A DNA stretch of 64,000 nucleotides from Actinomyces sp. oral taxon 897 (lineage in GTDB: Bacteria; Actinomycetota; Actinomycetes; Actinomycetales; Actinomycetaceae). Location: the NCBI RefSeq assembly GCF_002999235.1, contig NZ_CP027236.1, positions 2,046,001 to 2,110,000 on the forward strand. Reading direction: 5' to 3'. Of this stretch, positions 34,370 through 42,929 are shown one piece after another (position 1 is the stretch's first letter; each line of letters begins with the position of its first letter). The translations under genes and the position numbers were made by a program. The notes under the pieces were generated by a model. That model had not been told where the DNA came from and searched no databases. It was given only the letters and a program-made list of their open reading frames with translations.

Positions 34370-34921
34370 TCAGCCCTCGGCAGGTACCACCCGGGCGGCC
34401 AGCCCCACAATGACGGTGAGGTAGGGGCGTATGGCCTTGGCCGAGGCCCCCCACAACCGCATGACCAGGTCGACCGGCACCGTGGGCAGACCCGCCAGGC
34501 GGAGCACCACGACCCCCTGGACCGCCTCCTCGGGGTCGGTCGCGAACCCGCAGAACCCCGCCATGGTGGGGCCGGGGCGCTGGCGCTCGGGCACGGCACC
34601 GGGGACGAACCGCTCCACCAGGGCCTTCTGGGTGGCGTGGCGCCCTGCCTTGGTGCCGTCGTCATCGGCCCGGACCAGGCTGAGATCCACCACGAAGGGT
34701 GTGCCGGAGGCGTCGTCGATATGGAGCAGGCGGGCCAGGCTCTCGCGACGCTCCACCACCAGCAGGTCGGCCAGGAGGGCCTCGAGCTCCGCCCGCCAGC
34801 GGGGCCCCGTGACGCCCAGGGCGATACTGCGGCGCCGCGCCTCGTCACGGATCCAGCCGGGTGGGGGGAAGGCGGGGACAATGACCCACTGGGAGGGGTC
34901 GGGGTTCACGGCGATCTTCAT
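34370..34921 (-). CDS. Hypothetical protein next to the FHA/kinase cluster
   Basis: A 183-residue soluble protein starting MKIAVNPDPSQWVIVPAFP. It contains RWRAELEALLADLLV, HIDDASGTPFVVDLSLVRAD and a C-terminal VPVDLVMRLWGASAKAIRPY. No signal peptide, helix or known motif is visible. ATG 34921 has GAGGAG 9 bases upstream, which decides against the longer frame. It is divergent from the first RDD-FHA gene by 184 bp. By position it may belong to the phosphosignalling cluster, but I cannot name a function. Confidence 0.68.
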   Translation of the reverse strand: MKIAVNPDPSQWVIVPAFPPPGWIRDEARRRSIALGVTGPRWRAELEALLADLLVVERRESLARLLHIDDASGTPFVVDLSLVRADDDGTKAGRHATQKALVERFVPGAVPERQRPGPTMAGFCGFATDPEEAVQGVVVLRLAGLPTVPVDLVMRLWGASAKAIRPYLTVIVGLAARVVPAEG

Positions 34922-35105
34922 GCGCACTGGCTCCTCGGGACGGGTTGCTCCCACCACCCTCCTACCATCCTCCCACCACTTCGGCACCTGCTACCGGGGA
35001 GCCGCCGCCCGAGGGGCGCCGGAGCGCCCCCGGCCACCAGCCGCCCGGGTCCCGCGAGCGCCCGCGAACGCACCCACCGGCCCGCCCCTTGGCTATCGTG
35101 ACCCT

Positions 35106-35858
35106 GTGACCACCAACGAGCACGCCTCCGCCCCCCTCCCCGTCACCTCGGCACGGCGAGTGCTCATGAGTATGACCAACGTCACCATTATGGTGCTTAT
35201 CGCTGTAACAGCCTACGTGGTCTGCGACTTCCGGGCCCCGGGGGCCGTCGCCCTGGTCGTCCTGGCGACCTACCTGGTGGACACGGTCGTCCTGGCCGCC
35301 ACCGGGGCGACGCCGGGCCTGCTGGTCTTCTCCGCGCGGCTGCGGCGCGCCACGTCCCCCCACACCCCCCCGGGGTGGGCCGGGGCGCACCGCAACCTCC
35401 TGGTCCTGATCTCGGCGCTGGCGACCGCCGGCGTCGGCCCCCTGGTCATCTACCTCACGGCCCTGGTCCGGCACGAGAAACGCAACTGGTTCGACCGGCT
35501 GTCGGGCACGGTCCTGCTGCGCAGCAGCCCCACCACCCACGGCACGGCCAGCATCCTGTGCGACGGCGACCTCATCGCCGTCTTCGGGCCCACCGTCGTG
35601 GGCCGCCAGCCCGCTCCCCCCTCCCGCGTCCCCCACGCCCGCCTGGTGGCGGTGACCACCCCCGACCCCTCGATCTCCAAGACCCACGTCCTGATCCTGC
35701 CCGACCCGGCCGGCGTCATGCTCACGGACCTGGACTCCACCAACGGCACCCACGTGGAGACCGAGACCGGGACGCACCGCCTGCGCCCGGGACGCACCGA
35801 GCTGGTCCGCCGGGGCTACCGCTTCTACCTGGGGGACACCATCTGCACTGTGCAGTGA
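35106..35858 (+). CDS. RDD-FHA membrane protein
   Basis: A 250-residue protein. Residues 20-140 form an RDD-like membrane domain with three helices (MVLIAVTAYVV, VALVVLATYLVDTVVLA, LVLISALATAGVGPLVIYL). They carry the family's TGATPG and WFDRLSGTVLL blocks. Residues 165-250 are a forkhead-associated (FHA) domain: VGRQPA...DPSISKTHVLI and LTDLDSTNGTHV are the phosphothreonine-binding loops. GTG 35106 is chosen because upstream sequence is antisense to the neighbouring gene. It probably docks phosphorylated partners of the kinase at 37342 to the membrane. Architecture matches the protein at 38761-40650. Confidence 0.82.
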   Translation: MTTNEHASAPLPVTSARRVLMSMTNVTIMVLIAVTAYVVCDFRAPGAVALVVLATYLVDTVVLAATGATPGLLVFSARLRRATSPHTPPGWAGAHRNLLVLISALATAGVGPLVIYLTALVRHEKRNWFDRLSGTVLLRSSPTTHGTASILCDGDLIAVFGPTVVGRQPAPPSRVPHARLVAVTTPDPSISKTHVLILPDPAGVMLTDLDSTNGTHVETETGTHRLRPGRTELVRRGYRFYLGDTICTVQ

Positions 35859-36106
35859 GCCACGTCGGACTGCCCGGGGACGCCGTCGGGCCCCGCCGGG
35901 CAGGAGGCCGGGGAAACCGCGTCATGCCGGGCACACCCGCGCCCGGCGCCACCCGCGCCCCACCCGCGTGCGCCGCGCCACGTCCACCGTCGCCGGCCGG
36001 GCCCGTGGTACCCCGACCATGTCACCACCGGTTCATCTGTGAGAGAATCAGGCGCAGCGAGGTGGCACGACACCACACCCCCAACACCCCTCTCAAAGGA
36101 GATCCC

Positions 36107-37345
36107 ATGGCCATCGATGAGATCACAATGTCCTCAGCTCGGTGGTCCGAGGGCACCTGGTCCGCCGCCATCACCCCCCGGGGGGTGATGTTCCTGCCCG
36201 ACCGCGTCCCCTCCGAGCTGGTCGAGCGGATCTGGGAGTGCCTGCGCTCCCCGGAGGGCTCCCTGACCACCGTCCTGGACGAGTTCGTCATGGGCATGGG
36301 CGGGCGCCTGGGCGGGATCCCGGAGTTCGTGCTGGTCATGCCGGTCTCCTCCCAGGAGATCCGGATCGCGGTACGCGGGCGCGTGGTCCTGGAGGTCAAC
36401 GGCACCCCGGTGCGCGCCCAGGAGGTCGCCACCTGGTTCGAGACGGCCGCCCCCGCCAGCAGCCACATCGTCCTGTCCCCGCCGTCGCAGGCCGACGACA
36501 CCCCGGTACTGCGCCCCGCCGCGGACGCCGTCGTGCCCGCGGGCAGGGTCGTCATCGGCGAGGGGCCCTCCCGCCCCGCCCCGGTGCCCGCGCCCCGCCA
36601 CGAGACCGCCTCCACCCCCGAGGTGTCCGCGCCCTTCGACATCGAGGAGCCCACCACCTACCCGGTGGTCCCCTTCCACGGCGACGAGTCCTCCCCGACG
36701 GCGGAGATCACGGCCATTGACGACGAGTACCTGGCGAGCCTGGAGGGTGAGGACGAGGACGAGGAGCGTCCCGGGGACCACGACGGGCGGACCGTGGCCG
36801 AGCTGCCCGAGGACCTGGTCGCCGAGCTGCTCCCGGCGGTCTCGGCCTCCTCCCCGGCCCGTCACGCCGAGACCGCGCCCGAGCAGCGCGTCCTGTCCTC
36901 GGTCTGCGCCAACGGGCACGCCAACCCGACCAGCTACACCACCTGCCGCCAGTGCGGCCTGCCGCTCAACACGCCTGCCCGCTACCGTCCGCGCCCCTCC
37001 CTGGGGTGGGCGGTCTCCTCCTCCGGGCAGCGCGTGGAGCTGGTGCGCCCGGTCCTCATCGGGCGCCTGCCCTCCCCGGAGAACGTCACGACCATGACCG
37101 GCCTGACCGCCCAGCCCCTGACCGTGGACAGCCCCGAGCTGCTCATCTCACGCAACCACCTGCTCCTGGACGTGGACGAGTGGAGCGTGCTCGCCCAGGA
37201 CCTGTCCCACTCCAACGGCACGATCCTGCACCGCGAGGGCTCCTCCCCCCTGCGCCTGTCGGCCGGCCAGTCCGTGGTGCTGCGCAGCAACGACCTGCTG
37301 GACCTCGGTGACGGGCAGACCGTCCGGCTCCAGGACCTGCCGTGA
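36107..37345 (+). CDS. Zinc-ribbon and FHA domain protein
   Basis: A 412-residue cytoplasmic protein in three parts. An N-terminal domain of unknown type (1-125, WSEGTWSAAITPRGVMFLP onward) is followed by an acidic, disordered linker (130-265). The C-terminus has a zinc ribbon (CANGHANPTSYTTCRQCG) and an FHA domain (about 300-412, LIGRLPSP...LISRNHLLL...LSHSNGTI). AAAGGAG 5 bases upstream supports ATG 36107. Its stop overlaps the kinase start in GTGA, so the two are co-translated. It is probably the phospho-dependent adaptor of that kinase. Confidence 0.85.
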   Translation: MAIDEITMSSARWSEGTWSAAITPRGVMFLPDRVPSELVERIWECLRSPEGSLTTVLDEFVMGMGGRLGGIPEFVLVMPVSSQEIRIAVRGRVVLEVNGTPVRAQEVATWFETAAPASSHIVLSPPSQADDTPVLRPAADAVVPAGRVVIGEGPSRPAPVPAPRHETASTPEVSAPFDIEEPTTYPVVPFHGDESSPTAEITAIDDEYLASLEGEDEDEERPGDHDGRTVAELPEDLVAELLPAVSASSPARHAETAPEQRVLSSVCANGHANPTSYTTCRQCGLPLNTPARYRPRPSLGWAVSSSGQRVELVRPVLIGRLPSPENVTTMTGLTAQPLTVDSPELLISRNHLLLDVDEWSVLAQDLSHSNGTILHREGSSPLRLSAGQSVVLRSNDLLDLGDGQTVRLQDLP

Positions 37346-38796
37346 CGCAGGGGCGTCAGGGGGAACCCAACACGCCACCGACCATCCCCGGATTCACCTA
37401 CCTGCGCTTCCTGGGCAGGGGCGGGTACTCCACCGTCTACCTCTACGAGCAGCACATGCCGCGGCGCGAGGTCGCGGTCAAGGTCATGAACTCGGACATG
37501 GGCGACGACGTCGCCGCACGCTTCGAGTCCGAGGCCAACCTCATGGCCAAGGTCTCCACCCACCCGGCGATCCTGTCGGTCTACGGGGCGGGGGTCTCCG
37601 ACGAGGGCAGCCCCTTCATCGTCATGGAGTACTGCCCCCCGCCCTCCCTGGGGACGATCCTCCAGCGCGAGCCCCTGGGGGTGTCCCAGGCGCTGAGCAC
37701 CGCGGTCCAGATCGCCGGGGCCGTGGAGACCGCCCACCGCGCCGGGATCATCCACCGCGACATCAAACCGGCGAACATCCTGTTCACCCACTACCGCCGC
37801 CCGGTGCTCTCCGACTTCGGGATCTCGGCCATGAGCGGGCCCAAGCAGGACGGGGAGCTGCGGGGCATGAGCGTGCCCTGGGCGCCCCCCGAGCAGCTCG
37901 TGGGCACCGACGAGGCCCGGCCCCTGTCCGACATCTACTCCCTGGGCGCCACCACCTACGCGATGCTCAGCGGGCGCAGCCCCTTCGACCCCGACGGCAC
38001 CTGCAAGGACGTCTACTCCCTGTCACGCCGGATCATTACCGACCCGGTGCCCCGCCTGCCCCGCAAGGACGCCCCGCCGTCCCTGTACAACGTCCTGGCC
38101 ACGGCCATGGAGAAGCGCCCCGAGAACCGCTACCCCACCGCCCTGGCCTTCGCCCGCGCCCTCCAGCAGGTCGAGAGCGAGCTGGGGCTGCCGTGCACCA
38201 CCGTGGACCTCCTCCAGGAGCCCGGGGAGAGCCTGGGGCGCCCCGTCGCGGCCGAGGGCGAGGCCACCCGGCTGGGGGTGTTCAGCAAGGTCCCCGACGC
38301 CGTCGTGCTGCCTGAGGCCAAGGACGCCACCGAGCAGCAGGCCACCCAGGAGCCGGACCGGCAGGCGCCGGGACGCTCCCCCCTGCTGCGCCGCGCCCTG
38401 GTCCTGGTGCTGACCACGGTGGTGGCCGCGGGGGCGGTGCTGGGCACCATCCTGCTGTCCCGGCAGACCGACGGGCCCCGGCCCCACGCCACCTTCGCCA
38501 CCATCGCCCCGGGCAAGGAGAAGTCCCTGGAGGAGCTGCCGCCGCCGCGCAACCTCACCGGGGTCCTCACCGAGGACGGGAAGGTGACCTTTACCTGGGA
38601 GCCGCCCACACAGGACTGGGCCGACCAGTACCTCTACCAGGAGGGCAGCAGCCCGGGCGCGTCGGCGACGACCAGCTCCACCTCCAGGACCACGGTGACC
38701 GTGTCCGCGCGCACCGGACGCACCTGCCTGCAGGTCTCCAGCCTGCGCAAGGGGCGTACCTCAAGCCCGACGACGGCCTGCGTCGAGACGCCCTGA
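37342..38796 (+). CDS. Ser/Thr protein kinase with FN3-like extracellular domain
   Basis: A 484-residue transmembrane kinase. LGRGGYSTVYLYE is the glycine loop, Lys47 the ATP lysine (VAVKV), HRDIKPANIL carries catalytic Asp140 and Asn145, and DFG is at 158-160. APPEQ replaces the usual APE region. One helix spans about 351-373. The outer part (402-484) has LPPPRNLTGVL...KVTFTWEPP and two Cys, resembling a fibronectin type III domain rather than PASTA. It is comparable to Pkb2 of the bifidobacterial PFNA cluster. It overlaps the upstream FHA gene (GTGA) and, tail to tail, the next gene by 36 bp. Confidence 0.92.
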   Translation: MTQGRQGEPNTPPTIPGFTYLRFLGRGGYSTVYLYEQHMPRREVAVKVMNSDMGDDVAARFESEANLMAKVSTHPAILSVYGAGVSDEGSPFIVMEYCPPPSLGTILQREPLGVSQALSTAVQIAGAVETAHRAGIIHRDIKPANILFTHYRRPVLSDFGISAMSGPKQDGELRGMSVPWAPPEQLVGTDEARPLSDIYSLGATTYAMLSGRSPFDPDGTCKDVYSLSRRIITDPVPRLPRKDAPPSLYNVLATAMEKRPENRYPTALAFARALQQVESELGLPCTTVDLLQEPGESLGRPVAAEGEATRLGVFSKVPDAVVLPEAKDATEQQATQEPDRQAPGRSPLLRRALVLVLTTVVAAGAVLGTILLSRQTDGPRPHATFATIAPGKEKSLEELPPPRNLTGVLTEDGKVTFTWEPPTQDWADQYLYQEGSSPGASATTSSTSRTTVTVSARTGRTCLQVSSLRKGRTSSPTTACVETP

Positions 38797-40650
38797 GCGG
38801 GAGTCGGAGCGGATCCTGTAGCCCGCTATCCCGAAGTACACCGTGGCCCCCAGGGGGGCGGGCACGGCGTCGCCCGCCACCAGGCGGGTGGTCCGCCCCT
38901 CGCTCTTGACCCGGGTGCCGTTGGTGGAGTGCAGGTCGGTGACCCACAGGCCGTCCACCATGGGGACCAGGGCCGCGTGGGTCTTGGAGATGGAGCGCCC
39001 GGAGTCGGTGACCCGGATCTTACGGGCCTCGGGGTAGGGGGAGATATTGTCCGGGTCCCGTCCCAGCACGGCGGGCTCCGTCAGGTGGATGGGCTCCCCG
39101 CCGTCCAGGGGGATCAGCCTGACCCGCGGGCGGGAGGCCGCACGCCCTGAGCGGGTGGCGGCCGGGGCCGAGGGGGCCAGGACGGGGGTGGAGACCTTCG
39201 GGGCGTCCGGCGGCAGCGCCACCTCCTCGCGGCGCGCGCTGGCGGCACGGGCCCGACGGCTGCCCGGGGCCGGGTCGTGGGCGGTGGGGGCGCTGGTGGC
39301 GCTCTGGGGGGTCATGGGGATGGCCCGGGTGGTGGGGCTCTGGGGGGTGCTGGCGTGGGCGGCCCTCCTGGTAGGGGGGGCGCTGAGTATCTCGGCGCTA
39401 ATGGGGCGCATGCCCACCCGGGTCTCCTCCCCGGGCCTGGTACCGGCGGGCCTGGGCGCGCCCGCGGCGCCCTGGGCGGCAGCACGGGCAGCGGCCCGGG
39501 CGGCCGCCCTCGTTCCCGGGGCAGGGGTAGCAGCAGTGCCTGGACCAGTTCTCATACCCTCAGTACCACTCGACAGTATCGTGGTACCCACGGCGGACGC
39601 ACGGACCTGGGGGTCCGACCCGGGCTCGGCACCGACGGGCACCCGGGTGGGTGCCGAGGCGGGACTCGGGGCATGACCGTGAGTACCTGAAGCGGAAGGC
39701 ATCATACCATAAGCACCATTGAGAGCGCTGGCACCGGGGGGGGAGGGCGCGGAGCCGGCACCGGCCTCGGGCAGGTCCCCGTACGCGCCCGCCCCGCTGA
39801 CGCCGGCTGGGCCCGGCGGCGCAGGTGCCGCCCCGGCCGGGGCGCCCTGGCCGGGGACGGCTGCATCCGGCCCCTCCTGGTCCTCCTGCGGTTCCGAGGG
39901 CCCCGTCTCCTGGCCCTCCCGGGACCCGCCGGCCGCCTGGGCCCGGAGCTCAGCGGCCTCCTGCTGGGACAGGACGGCGTGGGAGTCCTCCGTGGCCTCG
40001 TCCAGGACCATGGGGACGCTGGCCCAGGGGACCGAGTCGATAATCGCCTGGCTGGCCTCGGGGCTGTCCAGGGGCACCTGGGCCACGTCCAGGGTGTTAC
40101 GGCCCTGGCCGCTGAAGGAGAAGGCGTCCGTGGGGAAGACGTCGTCCCCGCCCTGCGCCTGCGCGCCCTCGGGGTCCGCGGCAGGCTCCGCCCCGGCTGT
40201 GGCGTCCACCACCTTGATCCCGGAGAAGTGGTCGTGCCAGGCCCGCCCCTGGGGGTCGGAGGAGGCTGAGCGCATGAGGGCGACCGCCCCCAGCCCCAGG
40301 GTGGGGACCACGGAGACCAGGGTGAGGTCGGCGTGCAGGAACACCCCCAGGGCCGAGGGCCGCCCGGTACGCGCGTCCACCAGGCGTATCCGGGCCACCC
40401 CCGCGCCCGGGGTCCAGCCCGTGAGGGCGAGCACCAGCTGACGCAGCAGGCCCAGGCCCAGGCCCGCACCGACCGTCCCCACCAGGACGGGCCGCCCGAC
40501 CGCCATGAGACCCAGGGCCGTCCCCCCCACCAGGACGGCGGCCAGGACGGTGTCCAGGACGGCGGCCAGCACACGGGAGCGCACGGAGGCAGGACGGAGC
40601 ACCGCGGGAGCGCCGGGACGACGTCGCGAGTGGCGAGTGCCGGATGACAT
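38761..40650 (-). CDS. RDD-FHA membrane protein with long disordered linker
   Basis: A 629-residue protein. The N-terminal RDD domain (20-155) has SRVLAAVLDTVLAAVLVGG, TGWTPGAGVARIRLVDA and RAWHDHFSGIKVVDA. A 330-residue Ala/Pro/Gly/Thr-rich linker follows. The C-terminal FHA domain (about 530-610) has AVLGRDPDNISPYPEARKIR, SGRSISKTHAALV and VTDLHSTNGTRV, with all loop residues for phosphothreonine binding. AGGGAGG 9 bases upstream supports ATG 40650. It is the last gene of the minus-strand operon and overlaps the kinase gene end by 36 bp. Confidence 0.87.
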   Translation of the reverse strand: MSSGTRHSRRRPGAPAVLRPASVRSRVLAAVLDTVLAAVLVGGTALGLMAVGRPVLVGTVGAGLGLGLLRQLVLALTGWTPGAGVARIRLVDARTGRPSALGVFLHADLTLVSVVPTLGLGAVALMRSASSDPQGRAWHDHFSGIKVVDATAGAEPAADPEGAQAQGGDDVFPTDAFSFSGQGRNTLDVAQVPLDSPEASQAIIDSVPWASVPMVLDEATEDSHAVLSQQEAAELRAQAAGGSREGQETGPSEPQEDQEGPDAAVPGQGAPAGAAPAPPGPAGVSGAGAYGDLPEAGAGSAPSPPGASALNGAYGMMPSASGTHGHAPSPASAPTRVPVGAEPGSDPQVRASAVGTTILSSGTEGMRTGPGTAATPAPGTRAAARAAARAAAQGAAGAPRPAGTRPGEETRVGMRPISAEILSAPPTRRAAHASTPQSPTTRAIPMTPQSATSAPTAHDPAPGSRRARAASARREEVALPPDAPKVSTPVLAPSAPAATRSGRAASRPRVRLIPLDGGEPIHLTEPAVLGRDPDNISPYPEARKIRVTDSGRSISKTHAALVPMVDGLWVTDLHSTNGTRVKSEGRTTRLVAGDAVPAPLGATVYFGIAGYRIRSDSRSGRLDAGRRRA

Positions 40651-40664
40651 GGGCAAGAGCCTCC

Positions 40665-42929
40665 CTAGTGGGGACGCCGCGGCCGGTGGGGCCGTGACGC
40701 AGGGCGTAGCAGCGAGCGGACGGAGAAGCGCGCGAGGAGACGACGTCCTCGAGAATACCCCGCGCCCATGGCGGCGATCATGGCGTCCGCCGAGTCCCAC
40801 AGGGCGGCACGCACCTTGGCAGAGGGCTCCCCCCCGGCGAAGACCTGGGCGTCCACGGCCCGGGCCAGGCGCGACAGGTCGGCGGAGGGGAAGCGCCCGC
40901 CCAGCCGGGCCGCCGTCTCCCGCCGGGTCGCCCCGGGCACGACGACCACCGCCAGGTCGCGGGCGCGGTCCAGGATCTCGTCCCAGGCCCCGGTGACGGC
41001 GTCCAGGCCCGGTGACCGCCGCCGTCGCAGCCGACGCCGGGACTTCAGGAGCGCAATGAGCACCAGGACCAGCACCACCGCCCCCAGGGCGCCCCCCGCG
41101 ACCAGGAGGGCCACCGGCAGGGAGCGGGGCGGGGCCTGGTCGTCCTGGTGCGGGTCGTCCTGGTAGGCCGGGGGGAGCTCAGCCGGGTCCTGACGGGGCA
41201 GCGGGGGCTGAAGCACCTGCGGCTCGGGGTTGGAGACCTTCTGGGCGCTCTGCTGCTGGGGGATCTGGTCGCGGTCAGGGGTGACGTCAAAGGGGACCCA
41301 CCCCCGTCCCTCGAAGGGGATCTCCACCCAGGCGGCCACGTCCTCGCCGGTGACGACCCCGGTATTGCCGTCGGTCTCGGAGCGGAAGCCCAGGGCCACG
41401 CGCGCGGGGATACCCAGCGAGCGGCACATGAGCATCATGAGCACCGAGTACTGCTCGTCGTCACCCACCATTGTCTGGGCGCGCACCATGGAGGCCAGGC
41501 GCGCGGCCCCGTGCCCCGGCTCCGAGGGCGTCCTGGTGCCGTCGGAGTAGTAGGAGGCGCGCAGCGCCTGCTGGAGGGCGCGGACCTGGTCCAGGGGGGC
41601 GGACTGCGACCCCACGATCTGGGCCGCCCGGGCGGCCACGGAGGCGGGGACCCCCGAGACCGGCCCCAGGGCGACCTGCGCCACGCTCAGGGAGCGCAGC
41701 GTGGTGTCGCTGGGGACCGAGACCACCGCCGCCTGCTGGTCCAGGACGTCGCCCTCCTCCAGGCCGGCGGTGACCACCGCCGTGGCCGAGGCCGGGTCGT
41801 TGTACAGGTTCTCACCCAGCGCCGTGGCCCGGTCCCCCCGCATCTGCATGGTCACCGTGTCCGCCACCATGGGGACCCAGGGGTAGGAGTAGCCGGTCAC
41901 CGTCAGGGTCACCGGGCCCGCCCCGTCGGCCTCGGCCTGCGACAGGCGGGTGGTGGTACCCACGTGCTGGAAGCGCGCCTCCCCGGTGGTGCGCTCCCCG
42001 ATACTGGCCCGCACGCCGTCGTAGGAGTCCAGGGTGGCCAGGCGGATCCGGGCCTCAGCGGGCAGGCCGGAGGCGGTCAGCAGGGACTCGTGGGACAGGT
42101 CGGTCTCCAGGGTCCGCACCAGGGACAGGGGCGTGGCGTACTGGGTCAGGTCCAGGGGCGGCTCCAGGTGGTCACGCAGCACCACCCGCGCCCCGGGCGG
42201 GGTGGGGGCCACCACGACGGCCAGCGCGACACCGGCCGCCACGAGGGCCACCGCCTGAGTACCGCTGCGCCAGCTGGCCCGGCGCAGCCCGGAGTCCTCC
42301 TCCCCCATGGCCGCGGCCACCCGGTCCTGGCGACCGCGCAGGGAGGCCACCGCCCACAGCACCAGGACCAGGGCCACCAGGCCCGGGCCCAGCACGGTGG
42401 GGGCCACCACGGTGCGCCCGCCCCAGGTAATGGCCACCACCGGCACCAGCAGGGCCGCCAGCCCCCCGAGACGCTCACGCCCGGCCAGCACCAGGCGGGT
42501 GGACAGCGTGCCCACGGCCAGGCCCGTCACCCAGGGCAGGACCGTCATGGCCCTGAAGGCGCTCAGGGGCAGGGGCAGGGTCAGGGCGTCACGCCACACC
42601 GTGACCAGGCTGGACCACACCGTCAGCACCGCCTGCCAGCCCGAGCCGACGTCGGGCAGGACCCAGGGGGCCACCGCCATGTGCACCACCGCCGCCAGGG
42701 CCAGGGTGGTCAGCGCCGTCAGCCGCGTCCGGGCGCAGACCACACCCAGGACAAGGCCCAGGGCACCGGCCCCGGCGGCGGCCAGCGCGCCCGCCGCCAC
42801 GTCGAACAGGGGCAGGAAGGCCGCCGACCCCAGGACCAGGATCCCCAGGAGCAGGACCACCTCACCGACCGCCACGGCCCCGGTGGGCGGGGTGGGGGGC
42901 ACCCGCCCCCACAGACGCACGACCCTCAT
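40665..42929 (-). CDS. Transglutaminase-like membrane protein lacking catalytic Cys and His
   Basis: A 754-residue TgpA-like protein: about six N-terminal helices, an extracellular transglutaminase-fold domain (about 470-560), a further helix (VALLVAGGALGAVVLVLVLIAL) and a cytoplasmic DUF4129-like tail. The fold is recognisable from GDDEQYSVLMMLMCRSLG, IPARVALGF, AAWVEIPFEGRGWVPFDVTP. The active-site Cys of the usual GDCxxF is Asp491 here, and the His of HAWVE is Ala532; only the Asp region FDVTP remains. It is therefore probably not an enzyme. It overlaps the DUF58 gene in ATGA. DUF58-TGM-MoxR trios are widespread and linked to envelope assembly. Confidence 0.88.
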   Translation of the reverse strand: MRVVRLWGRVPPTPPTGAVAVGEVVLLLGILVLGSAAFLPLFDVAAGALAAAGAGALGLVLGVVCARTRLTALTTLALAAVVHMAVAPWVLPDVGSGWQAVLTVWSSLVTVWRDALTLPLPLSAFRAMTVLPWVTGLAVGTLSTRLVLAGRERLGGLAALLVPVVAITWGGRTVVAPTVLGPGLVALVLVLWAVASLRGRQDRVAAAMGEEDSGLRRASWRSGTQAVALVAAGVALAVVVAPTPPGARVVLRDHLEPPLDLTQYATPLSLVRTLETDLSHESLLTASGLPAEARIRLATLDSYDGVRASIGERTTGEARFQHVGTTTRLSQAEADGAGPVTLTVTGYSYPWVPMVADTVTMQMRGDRATALGENLYNDPASATAVVTAGLEEGDVLDQQAAVVSVPSDTTLRSLSVAQVALGPVSGVPASVAARAAQIVGSQSAPLDQVRALQQALRASYYSDGTRTPSEPGHGAARLASMVRAQTMVGDDEQYSVLMMLMCRSLGIPARVALGFRSETDGNTGVVTGEDVAAWVEIPFEGRGWVPFDVTPDRDQIPQQQSAQKVSNPEPQVLQPPLPRQDPAELPPAYQDDPHQDDQAPPRSLPVALLVAGGALGAVVLVLVLIALLKSRRRLRRRRSPGLDAVTGAWDEILDRARDLAVVVVPGATRRETAARLGGRFPSADLSRLARAVDAQVFAGGEPSAKVRAALWDSADAMIAAMGAGYSRGRRLLARFSVRSLLRPASRPHRPRRPH

